This document shows, in pieces, positions 1-6,751 of a stretch of DNA of 13,942 nt (its first letter is position 1; each line of letters starts with the position of its first letter). The stretch comes from Nitrospiraceae bacterium (GTDB lineage: Bacteria > Nitrospirota > Nitrospiria > Nitrospirales > Nitrospiraceae). The translations under genes were made by a program, and so were the position numbers. Location of the stretch: the NCBI GenBank assembly GCA_014534095.1, contig JACVSD010000042.1, forward strand, positions 1 through 13,942, in the 5' to 3' direction. The notes below the pieces were generated by a model. That model was not told the DNA's origin. It worked only from the letters and a program-made list of their open reading frames with translations, and did not search any database.

Positions 1-115
1 GTGCGGACCCCGCGTCCGGCTTGCATCCCGGCGTGGCGGCGCCCAACCAAATCATGAGCCCCGCCAGTAGCGGTACGCCAACACCCTTGTGACATACATC
101 TTTGATTTTCATCAT
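1..115 (-). CDS. N-terminus of a predicted exported protein or lipoprotein (partial)
   Basis: This is a gene start running off the left edge of the window, read by translating the minus strand from position 115; 38 codons are visible. The peptide begins with two Met and a short basic segment (Lys3, Lys5, His9, Lys10). A hydrophobic run of about 15 residues follows (Pro15 to about Ala27), then Thr-Pro-Gly-Cys at residues 28-31 and a polar stretch. This is the layout of a signal peptide; Cys31 could be a lipoprotein cysteine, although Thr-Pro-Gly is a poor lipobox. A GAGGA ribosome binding site lies just upstream and fits the second ATG (position 112) slightly better than the first. The mature protein is outside the window, so no function can be given. 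It lies 55 bp downstream of the STAS gene on the same strand. Confidence 0.6.
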   Translation of the reverse strand, partial: MMKIKDVCHKGVGVPLLAGLMIWLGAATPGCKPDAGSA

Positions 116-130
116 GTCCTCAACTAAGGG

Positions 131-136
131 ATTCTA
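131..136 (-). promoter_or_regulatory. possible extended -10 element for the exported-protein gene
   Basis: The minus strand reads TGCTAGAAT, an extended -10 pattern (TG-N-TAGAAT, five of six hexamer bases matching the sigma-70 consensus). No convincing -35 hexamer lies 16-18 bp upstream. The implied transcript would start only about 10 nt before the gene. A chance match is quite possible. Confidence 0.25.
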
Positions 137-170
137 GCAGGTTCCTCTCACATGGAGGACACCCTTTTTC

Positions 171-446
171 TCACGGTGCGTCATGCCGCCCTCCGGTGAT
201 TTCATCCACGATAAATTTGGTGCAGCAGCCGACCGCCTGCAGATCGGCTCCTTCCCGCCACATCGTCGCCAGGAGTGCCTTGCCGTCCGAATCCATATAG
301 GTGACCCCGGTCAGATCGATGACGGCCTCTCGATGAGGGACGGCCTGCCAGGCTTTTCGGGCTTCATCAACCCAGGCTCCGGCCAATCGTCCCTCAAACA
401 GAACCCGCACCGGTGTACTATCGCGCTCTACGGTGATCTTTAACAT
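171..446 (-). CDS. STAS-domain protein (anti-anti-sigma-factor-like)
   Basis: This 91-residue protein consists of little more than one STAS domain, the fold of SpoIIAA/RsbV anti-sigma-factor antagonists and of sulfate-transporter tails. The core strand-loop is recognisable at residues 41-60: a hydrophobic strand ending in Asp-Leu-Thr-Gly-Val, followed by Met-Asp-Ser-Asp-Gly. Ser53 sits where the regulatory phosphoserine occurs in SpoIIAA-type proteins. Two adjacent cysteines (about residues 74-75) are unusual. No partner kinase or phosphatase gene is visible nearby, so a role in a partner-switching cascade is only family inference. It starts 27 bp after the DedA-rhodanese gene on the same strand, so the two are probably co-transcribed. 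A GAGGAA motif lies immediately upstream of the ATG. Confidence 0.8.
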   Translation of the reverse strand: MLKITVERDSTPVRVLFEGRLAGAWVDEARKAWQAVPHREAVIDLTGVTYMDSDGKALLATMWREGADLQAVGCCTKFIVDEITGGRHDAP

Positions 447-473
447 GTTCCTCGCTCGTTCCAGCCTCGCATG

Positions 474-1427
474 TTACTGGGGCAACGCTGCCATGGGCAT
501 GAGCGCGCCGGATCGTTGAGCTTCCTCGTACCCCTGCCAGGCCGCCACACCGCCATGGAGCACCCACACGCGTTCAAAACCCAACCGGCGCAACAAGAGG
601 GCCCCGTGCGCGCTGCTGACATCACGAGGGCACGCGCAGTACAGCACGAGGTCGCGGTCTCGTGAAAGATTGGGGGCGCGACGGACCAGTTCATCGACCG
701 GCATCCGTTGAGCTCCCGGCAGTCCCGCGTCTTCCAAGGACTCGGCATGAGCCCGGACATCAATGAGCACGGGCGGTCGATCGCTCGCGAGCCGCTTCGC
801 CAATTCCCCGGCGCTGATGCGGGGCACTCGTTGAAGCTGCCGGCGCCGGACCATCGCCTTCACTCCTACATACGCCGCCACCGCTCCACCGGCCGCCACA
901 ATCATAACCGGCCCGACATGGTCCCCATACATCAGGGCCTGCTCGATGCGATCGCTGAAGAGATAGCCCAACACCACTGATGATGCCGCCCACAGGACCG
1001 CGCCCAGGCCGTCATACAAGAGGAAGAGAGGAACTCCCAAGCCCACGATGCCGGCCAACGGCGGAGCGATGGTGCTGAATCCTGGAATGAACTTCGCCAG
1101 CACAAGCGCCTGCGGGCCATGCTGCATGAAAAATTCCTCAGTGCGCCGAACGCATGAATCCGGTTCCAGCGAGATGCGGCACAACCATCCGAGAACCGTG
1201 CGCCCCCGCCGCCGCCCCAACTCGTACCAGATCCAATCGGCCAGAACTGCGGCCAGCACCGTGCTACCGATGGCGGTCGATACGCTCATGTGGCCGGTGC
1301 CAGCCAGCGCCCCCGCCGCGATCAATAACGGAACGGCGGGAAAGGGCAATCCGATCTGTTCGATGAACACCACGACGAAGAGCACGAGTGCGCCATGCTG
1401 CATGAGGAACAATAACGCGTTGTCCAT
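474..1427 (-). CDS. DedA-family membrane protein fused to a rhodanese domain
   Basis: The protein has 317 residues in two modules. Residues 1 to about 192 are a DedA/SNARE-associated integral membrane domain. They include hydrophobic segments near 8-42, 48-66, 108-155 and 171-190 and the family signature Lys-Phe-Ile-Pro-Gly near residues 112-116, followed by Pro-Pro-Leu-Ala-Gly. DedA proteins act in envelope homeostasis, and several translocate phospholipids. Residues about 203-300 are a rhodanese domain, probably cytoplasmic, with the pattern Leu-Ile-Asp-Val-Arg near 221-225 and Cys264 as the likely persulfide-carrying cysteine in a Cys-Ala-Cys-Pro-Arg loop. That loop is longer than the classical six-residue one and carries a second cysteine (Cys266). 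The fusion suggests sulfur transfer or redox sensing at the membrane, but the substrate is unknown. AGGA at suitable spacing supports the ATG. The gene sits between the CxxC protein (58 bp gap) and the STAS gene (27 bp gap), probably in one operon. Confidence 0.88.
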   Translation of the reverse strand: MDNALLFLMQHGALVLFVVVFIEQIGLPFPAVPLLIAAGALAGTGHMSVSTAIGSTVLAAVLADWIWYELGRRRGRTVLGWLCRISLEPDSCVRRTEEFFMQHGPQALVLAKFIPGFSTIAPPLAGIVGLGVPLFLLYDGLGAVLWAASSVVLGYLFSDRIEQALMYGDHVGPVMIVAAGGAVAAYVGVKAMVRRRQLQRVPRISAGELAKRLASDRPPVLIDVRAHAESLEDAGLPGAQRMPVDELVRRAPNLSRDRDLVLYCACPRDVSSAHGALLLRRLGFERVWVLHGGVAAWQGYEEAQRSGALMPMAALPQ

Positions 1428-1485
1428 GTTGTCCTACTCTCTCTTTCCTGAACGGTGCCTACGTTCTGGGTCGGCGCACCATCGG

Positions 1486-1770
1486 TCAGAATCGCGTGGA
1501 CACTGTCGCATGATGATCCACCGGCTGACGCGGTCCGACGACATACCGGACCGGCCGTCCCTCGGGCGTTCCATTGCGAGACAACATCCGAACCTCCTCG
1601 ATAAGCTCGCCGCAATCGGCGCAGGTCCAGGCTGTAATGGCCAGCAAGCCACTATCGTCTGTGACTGTCCGCCTTCTGCCTTGCAACAGGGCCGCCGGGC
1701 GATGCCGGCACAGCCGGCCGGCGAATGTCGCTCCAGAATTCTGCTTCAATTCCTTGCTTCGGGTATGCAT
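1486..1770 (-). CDS. small CxxC protein of unknown function
   Basis: This 94-residue reading frame has no family I can name. The start is well supported by an AAGGAG ribosome binding site seven bases before the ATG. The N-terminal part is basic and contains Cys-Arg-His-Arg near residues 21-24. A Trp-Thr-Cys-Ala-Asp-Cys-Gly motif at residues 48-54 gives a single CxxC pair, as in half of a zinc ribbon or a redox motif. It is followed by a Gly-Glu-Leu-Ile-Glu-Glu helix. With only one pair, zinc binding would need Cys21 or His23, or dimerisation. It lies 58 bp upstream of the DedA-rhodanese gene on the same strand, so a shared operon is likely. The overlapping plus-strand frames have no family resemblance and no supported start. 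Confidence 0.62.
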   Translation of the reverse strand: MHTRSKELKQNSGATFAGRLCRHRPAALLQGRRRTVTDDSGLLAITAWTCADCGELIEEVRMLSRNGTPEGRPVRYVVGPRQPVDHHATVSTRF

Positions 1771-2097
1771 GATTGTCTCCTTCCTTCGGCCGACCGCTAT
1801 TTCGCCGTTCTGCCTTCGTCTGATCGCGAAATAAGAACAGCATGAATCATTCCGGTCTTAAGTGGGCTGCTTAGCCTTATGTGGCCGAGGTTTAGAGTCC
1901 TCTGTAGGATCAAGTCGCTTTCGTGACGAGCCTGAAGGTGACGGCATTTCGGCATTCGCCGATATGCGGGCGCCTGTTGCCAGCTCTTGGCATCGCGTCC
2001 CTGTACACTAGAGGCCGTGCGCTGTCCGCGCGTGTCGTGCTCTCGGCTGTGTCGTTTGTCCGACGAGGGCTGAAGCCACCGCTGACTGAAAAGTGGG
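1771..2097. other. 327-bp non-coding gap downstream of the sigma-54 activator gene
   Basis: I see no credible gene here; the overlapping open frames in both directions lack family resemblance and ribosome binding sites. The stretch should hold the promoter of the CxxC-DedA-STAS group, but I found neither a clear -35/-10 pair nor a -24/-12 sigma-54 promoter (GG-N10-GC with TGGCAC context). It contains the small inverted repeat listed separately. Confidence 0.6.
1978..1992. promoter_or_regulatory. inverted repeat TGCCA-N5-TGGCA, possible protein-binding site
   Basis: The plus strand reads TGCCAGCTCTTGGCA, two perfect 5-bp arms around a 5-bp centre. It lies about 210 bp upstream of the CxxC gene and about 105 bp downstream of the sigma-54 activator stop codon. 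Enhancer-binding activators often bind such dyads about 100-200 bp upstream of target genes, so this could be a binding site for the adjacent regulator. A 10-base dyad is also expected by chance, and no sigma-54 promoter was found nearby. Confidence 0.2.
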
Positions 2098-4179
2098 TTA
2101 CCGAGGACGGGACAGACCCAACTTCTGCATCTTGGATTGCAGGGTCGTGCGTTTCATGCCGAGCTTGGCAGCAGCTCCGGTATCGCCGCCGATCACCCAG
2201 TGACACTCTTGCAGAGCCTTCAGGATGTGCTCACGCTCCGCATCCTGGAGTGTCGACAGGGTGCCATTGCCGGAATGAGCCGGGCGTTTCAGTTCGGCCA
2301 GCGGCACGAACAGATCGGTGCCGGTCGAAAGAATGACGGCGCGTTCGATGAAGTTCTCCAGCTCCCGGATGTTGCCCGGCCACGGATAACCTTGCAGAGC
2401 CTTCATCGCCTCGGCAGGAATCGTATCAATGCGTTTCTTCATCCGTACAGCAAACTTTTGGGCAAAATGCCGGACGAGCAAGGGAATGTCCTCCGCCCGT
2501 TCGCGCAGCGGCGGAACGGTCACCGGGAACACCTTTAGACGGTAATACAGATCGCTGCGAAACTTCTGCTCTTCGACCATCTGAGCCAAATCCCGGTTCG
2601 TCGCCGCGACGACGCGCACGGTCACCCGGATCGTGCGAGTGCTGCCCAGCCGTTCGAATTCCTGCTCCTGGAGCACACGGAGTAACTTGACCTGCAGTTC
2701 TAACGGTATTTCGCCCACCTCATCGAGGAACAGCGTGCCGCGATCGGCCAGCTCGAATCGTCCGATCTTCGTGGCGATGGCGCCGGTGAACGCGCCCCTC
2801 TCGTGCCCGAAGAGCTCGCTTTCCAGGAGGCCGGTGGGGATGGCGGCGCAATTCAGCTTCACAAATGTTCGCTCGCGCCGGTCACTCAGGTTGTGGAGGG
2901 CGCGGGCAATGAGCTCTTTCCCGCTGCCGGTTTCACCCAAAATCAGGACCGTCGAGTCGGTCGCGGCGACGGTCTCGACCTGCTTGAGCACCCGCTTGAG
3001 GCTTCGGCTGTCTCCGATGATTTCCTCGAAGTTGTACGCTGTCTGCATCTCCTCTTCCAGGTACAACTTTTCCTTGGCGAGCTTGTCTTTGAGCGACGCA
3101 ATCTCCTGGTAGGCCAAGGAATTCGCCACGGCGAGCGCCATTTGCTTGGCGACTTCACATAACAGTTTGGCGTCGGCCGTCGTGAAGGCGTCGTCTCGAA
3201 GACTCCCCACGTTCAACGCTCCTAGCGTGCGATCCCGTAGCAACAGGGGAACACAACAGGCCGACCGTACCCCCTCGGTCACGAGACGTCTCGAAACCGT
3301 GCTCTCCGATCGTTCCAGGTCTTCCCGGGTCAAGACCACCGGTTCGCGTTCGGCAATCGCGGCGGTGGCCGGGCACCCGCAGAGCTGGCAGGTCGTGCCC
3401 TCCTCCAGGGAGCCCGTGGATCCAGGAAAGTCCAACGCATACAATCGCAACTGATTGAGCTGAGGATCCATGAGCGTCAGACTGATGACATCGGCCTTCA
3501 ACACCCGCCGGATGCTGACCGTCATGGACTGGAACAGGTCTCGCAATTCCAGGTGCGCGGCGACCGCGTTGTTCATCTCCAAGAGGAGCCGCAGGCGATC
3601 CCGTTCTCGAGCCAATTGCTGCTGCGCCTGCTGAGCCGCTTCGTAATTGAGCGCGTTCTCCACCGCCACGGCGATCTGAGTCGCCACCTGTTTCAAAAAG
3701 TCGGCGTCGGCCTCACTGAAGGCGCCGGGCTTGAGGCTGCCGAATCCGATGGCACCCAGACGGCGCATGGCCGTGGTCAATGGCAACAGGCACACCGACT
3801 CGACGCCAATGCCTCGGAGTGCGGTCATACCCATCGAAAAGCGGGTTTCTTGGGCCAGTGAGGGAATGATCAGGGGGCGCTGATGGGTCCAGACCCAGCC
3901 GGTTGAGGACTCATCGATGGGCAGTTCAAGACCATCCAAGCGGGTCGTGTGGTGACGGGCAGCCGCCGTCTCCAAGACATGGACTCTCATGACCTGTTTT
4001 TCGGCGTCGTGCAGCACCAAGCCAATGAAGTCGAACGGGGCCACGACGGGAAGATGTTGGGCGAGATCCCGGAACAGGGAAATCAAATCACGATGAGCCG
4101 CCACAGCCTCGGTCACTTTTAACAGCGCACAGTACCGTGCCGGATTTGATTCGAGTATCTGGGACGGCTCCACATCCAT
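2098..4179 (-). CDS. FhlA-type sigma-54-dependent activator with two GAF domains
   Basis: This 693-residue bacterial enhancer-binding protein has four parts: GAF 1 (about 27-178), GAF 2 (about 212-350), a coiled-coil linker (about 357-380), then an AAA+ sigma-54 interaction domain (about 385-610) and a C-terminal Fis-type helix-turn-helix (about 648-693). The AAA+ domain has all key elements: Walker A Gly-Glu-Thr-Gly-Ser-Gly-Lys (about 415-421), an intact GAFTGA loop (462-467) for sigma-54 contact, Walker B Leu-Phe-Leu-Asp-Glu (483-487), and Arg-Ser-Asp-Leu-Tyr-Tyr-Arg (about 541-547). There is no receiver domain, so it should be controlled by ligand binding to the GAF domains, as in FhlA or NorR. 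GAF 2 holds an unusual Cys264-x-x-Cys267-x-Cys269 cluster and a Cys-Cys pair near 308-309. I chose the ATG at 4179 because homology-like sequence begins there. The frame stays open to an ATG at 4308, but those 43 residues look non-conserved. The ribosome binding site is weak for both. Target genes are not evident. Confidence 0.93.
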   Translation of the reverse strand: MDVEPSQILESNPARYCALLKVTEAVAAHRDLISLFRDLAQHLPVVAPFDFIGLVLHDAEKQVMRVHVLETAAARHHTTRLDGLELPIDESSTGWVWTHQRPLIIPSLAQETRFSMGMTALRGIGVESVCLLPLTTAMRRLGAIGFGSLKPGAFSEADADFLKQVATQIAVAVENALNYEAAQQAQQQLARERDRLRLLLEMNNAVAAHLELRDLFQSMTVSIRRVLKADVISLTLMDPQLNQLRLYALDFPGSTGSLEEGTTCQLCGCPATAAIAEREPVVLTREDLERSESTVSRRLVTEGVRSACCVPLLLRDRTLGALNVGSLRDDAFTTADAKLLCEVAKQMALAVANSLAYQEIASLKDKLAKEKLYLEEEMQTAYNFEEIIGDSRSLKRVLKQVETVAATDSTVLILGETGSGKELIARALHNLSDRRERTFVKLNCAAIPTGLLESELFGHERGAFTGAIATKIGRFELADRGTLFLDEVGEIPLELQVKLLRVLQEQEFERLGSTRTIRVTVRVVAATNRDLAQMVEEQKFRSDLYYRLKVFPVTVPPLRERAEDIPLLVRHFAQKFAVRMKKRIDTIPAEAMKALQGYPWPGNIRELENFIERAVILSTGTDLFVPLAELKRPAHSGNGTLSTLQDAEREHILKALQECHWVIGGDTGAAAKLGMKRTTLQSKMQKLGLSRPR

Positions 4180-4442
4180 GGGGCGACAGTATGCCTGAGA
4201 TGCTCCTTCGACTGCCACCTCGCCGGACCCGTTAAGCGTCCACTTATTCGTATGGGCCCTTAGGCTGCGTCCTTTTGCCAGTCCCTTGTGGGAAAGTGGG
4301 TGAACCATGCTGACTCACTCTCGACCGCGGAAGAAGGAGAGAGTCCCGAGGTGCTTGAGCCGCTCATTACCCTCGCATTGTTGGCCCACCCTGAGGACAT
4401 GCGGAGTCCGTAGGCGGCCGACCCGTGGGCCTCGATAAGCGG

Positions 4443-4655
4443 CGGCACGCTCAGCAAGGCGCGGGCGATCAGGCCGTCCAACGACCCCGTGCCCGCCAGA
4501 TGATCATTAAGACACAATGGTCTCGATCACCAGCAGGGTAGATATTCACATCCCTCCCCTGACTGCTCACCAGACCAGTTCATGAAAAAGCCGTGGGGCG
4601 TATGCACAAAGATCACAGCCCCGAGCATCATGGCGATGAAGCTCGACCCTGAGGT
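4443..4655 (-). pseudogene. remnant of a DoxX-family membrane protein gene
   Basis: The minus-strand translation contains the C-terminal half of a DoxX-family protein. It reads Phe-Ile-Ala-Met-Met-Leu-Gly-Ala-Val-Ile-Phe-Val-His-Thr-Pro-His-Gly-Phe-Phe-Met-Asn-Trp (from about 4640), then Gly-Glu-Gly-Cys-Glu-Tyr (ending near 4542), which matches the typical hydrophobic helix, VHxPHGFF and G-E/G-Y/F-E-Y motifs. A TGA at 4527-4529 interrupts the frame. Beyond it the same frame resumes with Cys-Leu-Asn and Gly-Thr-Gly-Ser-Leu-Asp-Gly-Leu-Ile-Ala-Arg, the usual DoxX C-terminal tail. Between them, a neighbouring frame reads Leu-Leu-Val-Ile-Glu-Thr-Ile-Val, as expected for the missing helix, so a pair of compensating small indels near 4540 and 4515 is the simplest explanation. 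The N-terminal half is not recognisable. The remnant lies on the same strand as, and downstream of, the CatE-like gene. Very high GC at third codon positions in the tail supports past coding. Confidence 0.7.
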
Positions 4656-4946
4656 CACTTCAGAAAGCGCTTCGGCATGATTCGACGGAGTACCGTGGTA
4701 AAGCCCATTCCACCTGTTGGATCTAGGCGCATAGGCCAGCGAGTAGTGAGGATTACAACCGCATAGACGCGTCAAGCAGAACCGATCCCTGCTCAGACCG
4801 AGCGGATGACGAAGCGAACATGTCGAGATCGTCACTGACGAAGGACTTCGCCACTGCTATACCGAGCAGTCGTGTGAACCGGACGGCAGACCGCACCACA
4901 CATTCGAGAAGAGAAGGCCAAGTGCTCCACGGCTTATATACAACGT

Positions 4947-4963
4947 GCCGCCTGGACGGCGGC
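4947..4963. repeat. short GC-rich hairpin without a T-tract
   Basis: GCCGCC and GGCGGC form a perfect 6-bp stem around a 5-base loop. No run of T follows on either strand, so it does not look like an intrinsic terminator. It lies about 170 bp beyond the stop codon of the last accessory operon gene and may be incidental. Confidence 0.3.
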
Positions 4964-5134
4964 TGGATAGGATTGCACCCGGAAAAAAGGTCGGTTGGCG
5001 TTGAGACCAGAGGGGCAGGGCCTGCGGCAAGACTACGCCGCTCCCTTTCGCCAACGAGTCGCGGCGTACTTTAGTCACGCGGCCGGCATCGGTGCGATTG
5101 GCAGAACGTCCGAACTCCTTCTGATCACCAGCCG

Positions 5135-5581
5135 TTATAGCTTGAGCGGTTTGACCGGCGAGACGACCGCCGAGGGATCGTTCTTCCAGCGCGCTTCGTC
5201 CACATCCGTATACACCTCGACCTCATTGCCATCTGGGTCGCGCAGATACAGACTGTGGGACACCGTGTGATCACTCATGCCGTCAATTGAAATGCCCGCC
5301 TCCTCAATCTCGCGCTTGGCGGCTCGCAGCTCCTCTATACTGTTTCCGACCTTGATGCCGATGTGATACAGCCCGCGCCGACGCCCCTGGGGAGGCCCCG
5401 GCGCCTCACCAACCTGGATGAGGAGGAGTTCATGATGGGTGCGTCCCGAGGTGAGCGCAGCAGCGGCTCCGTTGAATATGCGGCCGACTTCCCTAAAACC
5501 AAGCAGGTCGCGATAAAACGCAAGCGACGCCTGTAGATCTTTCACGTAGAAAACGACGTGACCGAGGTAGTGGGCTTTCAT
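5135..5581 (-). CDS. VOC-family dioxygenase, CatE-like (catechol 2,3-dioxygenase / glyoxalase fold)
   Basis: This 148-residue single-domain protein has the vicinal oxygen chelate fold. The three expected metal ligands are present: His8 (Gly-His-Val-Val-Phe-Tyr), His73 (Tyr-His-Ile-Gly-Ile) and Glu122 (Glu-Val-Glu-Val-Tyr after Asp-Pro-Asp-Gly-Asn). Together with a mid-protein Asp-His-x-Val-Ser-His-Ser-Leu-Tyr-Leu stretch, this resembles CatE-type extradiol dioxygenases of Bacillus, which open catechol rings. A glyoxalase or other VOC activity cannot be excluded from sequence alone. The frame remains open upstream to 5692, but the ATG at 5581 is preferred: the alignable sequence begins there and GGAGG lies at suitable spacing. 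It starts 17 bp after the SDR gene and is the last intact gene of the pirin operon. The DoxX remnant lies downstream on the same strand. Confidence 0.85.
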   Translation of the reverse strand: MKAHYLGHVVFYVKDLQASLAFYRDLLGFREVGRIFNGAAAALTSGRTHHELLLIQVGEAPGPPQGRRRGLYHIGIKVGNSIEELRAAKREIEEAGISIDGMSDHTVSHSLYLRDPDGNEVEVYTDVDEARWKNDPSAVVSPVKPLKL

Positions 5582-5598
5582 AACTGTGCCACCTCCGT

Positions 5599-6267
5599 CT
5601 ATCCAATCGGTATCAGCGCCCCGTTGAGTTGTCGAGCCTCCGGAGAAACTAGAAAGAGCAGCAGGCGCGCGATGGATTCGGGATGCACCCACTTGGCGGT
5701 GTCGGCATCGGGCATCGCTGTGCGGTTGGCGGGCGTATCAATCGTCGTCGGAAGGAGACCATTCACCGTAATGCCTGTGCCGGCTGTTTCCACCGCGAGT
5801 GTTTTGATCAGCGACACCAGACCAGCCTTGGCGACAATATAGGCCGCGGCCCCCGGAAACGGGTCGACGGCCGCACGGGCGGCAACGTGGATGATGCGGC
5901 CTGCTCCTCGTTCCATCATGTGGGGAAGAACGGCTTTCGACAGCACAAACGCTGAGGTGAGATTCATCGCCAGCATACGCTGCCAGAGTGCCGTATCCGT
6001 TTCCACAACCCGGCCTGTGGCAAAGCCCCCGACCAGGTTGACGAGCGCATAGACAGGACCCGCTCGTTCCTGCACATCTTGGACGGCTCGCTGGATATCC
6101 GCTTCGTCGGTCACATCAGCCCCTAGACCAATTCCACCGCGCACCTCTGAAGGACGACGATCCACGACGACCACGCGGCTTCCGCTCTGGACAAATGCCG
6201 GCACCACGGCCTGTCCGAGAGCACCATGGCCTCCGGCGATCAAAACAACGTGCGTGTCGGGCGGCAT
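5599..6267 (-). CDS. SDR-family oxidoreductase with Ser-to-Ala at the catalytic position
   Basis: This 222-residue classical short-chain dehydrogenase/reductase is slightly shorter than the usual 245-255. The N-terminal nucleotide motif is Ala-Gly-Gly-His-Gly-Ala-Leu-Gly (11-18), and an acidic residue ends strand 2 (Asp36), which usually means NAD(H). Asn102, Tyr143 and Lys147 (Tyr-Ile-Val-Ala-Lys) of the catalytic tetrad are present. The residue 13 before the tyrosine, normally Ser, is Ala130 in His-Val-Ala-Ala-Arg-Ala. Some divergent SDRs tolerate this, but it questions classical carbonyl reduction. The start at 6267 is preferred over the longer open frame because the Rossmann strand begins six residues later and AAGGA lies upstream. 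It follows the second VOC gene by 28 bp and precedes the CatE-like gene by 17 bp. In this context a quinone, dienol or aldehyde substrate is plausible but unproven. Confidence 0.87.
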   Translation of the reverse strand: MPPDTHVVLIAGGHGALGQAVVPAFVQSGSRVVVVDRRPSEVRGGIGLGADVTDEADIQRAVQDVQERAGPVYALVNLVGGFATGRVVETDTALWQRMLAMNLTSAFVLSKAVLPHMMERGAGRIIHVAARAAVDPFPGAAAYIVAKAGLVSLIKTLAVETAGTGITVNGLLPTTIDTPANRTAMPDADTAKWVHPESIARLLLFLVSPEARQLNGALIPIG

Positions 6268-6295
6268 GGCTGCATCCTTCCTGCTGGTAGTGGGC

Positions 6296-6751
6296 TCATC
6301 TGTCCTCATGTTTCGGACTGGTCCGTTTCTTCTTCGCAGACGTGAAGGTGATGCCTGCCTTTTGGACTTCCTGATAGGGCAGGAGCCAGACCAACGATTC
6401 GTCCGAGAGATCCCCAACCTGAATGCGATTCCCCCAAGGATCTCGGAAGTCGCAACGAAAGTCCGGGTGCAGCTTCAGTTTATATTTCTTCGTCAACTTC
6501 TGGCGAACTTCCCGGATCTGAGCTGCATCACGGACCATCAGGCCAAAATGCTTCATGCGATCCGGCTGCAGCTCCTGCACTTCAAAAATCGCCAGGAACT
6601 GGTGTTCGCCGAGCCGACACCAGGCGGCTCCCTCTCCGCCGCGCAGCAGCGTCAGGCCGAACACGTCAGAATAAAACTTCGCCGCCTTCCTTGCATCAGT
6701 CACCTCGATCACGACGTGGTTGCATCCGTAGACTTGCACAGCCATCGTCAT
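6296..6751 (-). CDS. VOC-family (glyoxalase/bleomycin-resistance fold) protein
   Basis: The protein has 151 residues and one VOC domain at about residues 8-116. His12 (Asn-His-Val-Val-Ile-Glu-Val) and His68 (Lys-His-Phe-Gly-Leu-Met-Val) occupy the first two metal sites. The third site, usually Glu, is Gln111 in Asn-Arg-Ile-Gln-Val-Gly, which would weaken or change metal binding. The C-terminal tail of about 30 residues is Lys-rich. The first ATG (6751) overlaps the FrnE stop codon in an ATGA quartet. A second ATG six bases downstream (6745) has AGGAGG at ideal spacing and may be the main start. Substrate unknown; probably part of the same electrophile- or aromatic-handling operon as its neighbours. 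Confidence 0.83.
   Translation of the reverse strand: MTMAVQVYGCNHVVIEVTDARKAAKFYSDVFGLTLLRGGEGAAWCRLGEHQFLAIFEVQELQPDRMKHFGLMVRDAAQIREVRQKLTKKYKLKLHPDFRCDFRDPWGNRIQVGDLSDESLVWLLPYQEVQKAGITFTSAKKKRTSPKHEDR

Larger units (their letters stand above)
4180..5134. other. gene-poor region of about 950 bp with degraded coding sequence
   Basis: No intact gene can be supported. The part nearest the sigma-54 activator (4180-4440) may carry its promoter. A decayed DoxX gene lies at about 4443-4655 on the minus strand. From 4656 to 5134 all six frames are short, lack family resemblance and lack ribosome binding sites. One plus-strand frame near 4995-5130 looks mildly coding-like, but I cannot assign it. 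The overall look is of decayed or rearranged DNA between the accessory operon and the regulator. Confidence 0.6.

Noticed and set aside
116..170. Terminator-like hairpin TCCTC...GAGGA after the STAS gene
   Set aside because: The stem is only five pairs and the T-run lies on the wrong side for the minus-strand genes.
1048..1845. Long plus-strand open frame of 265 codons antisense to the DedA-rhodanese and CxxC genes
   Set aside because: It is Arg/Ser/Pro-rich, has no domain, and mirrors two genes with clear motifs and ribosome binding sites; it is a shadow frame in GC-rich DNA.
1923..2336. Plus-strand open frame across the 327-bp gap and the 3' end of the sigma-54 activator gene
   Set aside because: No ribosome binding site, no family resemblance, and half of it is antisense to the helix-turn-helix coding region.
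4180..4308. N-terminal extension of the sigma-54 activator to the ATG at 4308
   Set aside because: The 43 extra residues look non-conserved and the GAF-proximal sequence starts cleanly at the ATG at 4179; however neither start has a good ribosome binding site, so this is a preference.
4857..5078. Minus-strand open frame of 73 codons between the CatE-like gene and the DoxX remnant
   Set aside because: It does not resemble the DoxX N-terminal half or any known family, and its codon use is unlike that of the neighbouring genes.
4820..5270. Plus-strand open frames, one with a coding-like stretch near 4995-5130
   Set aside because: The frames are short, lack a ribosome binding site and family resemblance, and one runs antisense into the well-supported CatE-like gene. 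They may be relics but cannot be assigned.
5582..5600. TGGCAC upstream of the CatE-like gene as a sigma-54 -24 element
   Set aside because: The bases 10 bp after the GG are not GC, so the -12 element is missing; the same test failed for other TGGCA sites in the window.
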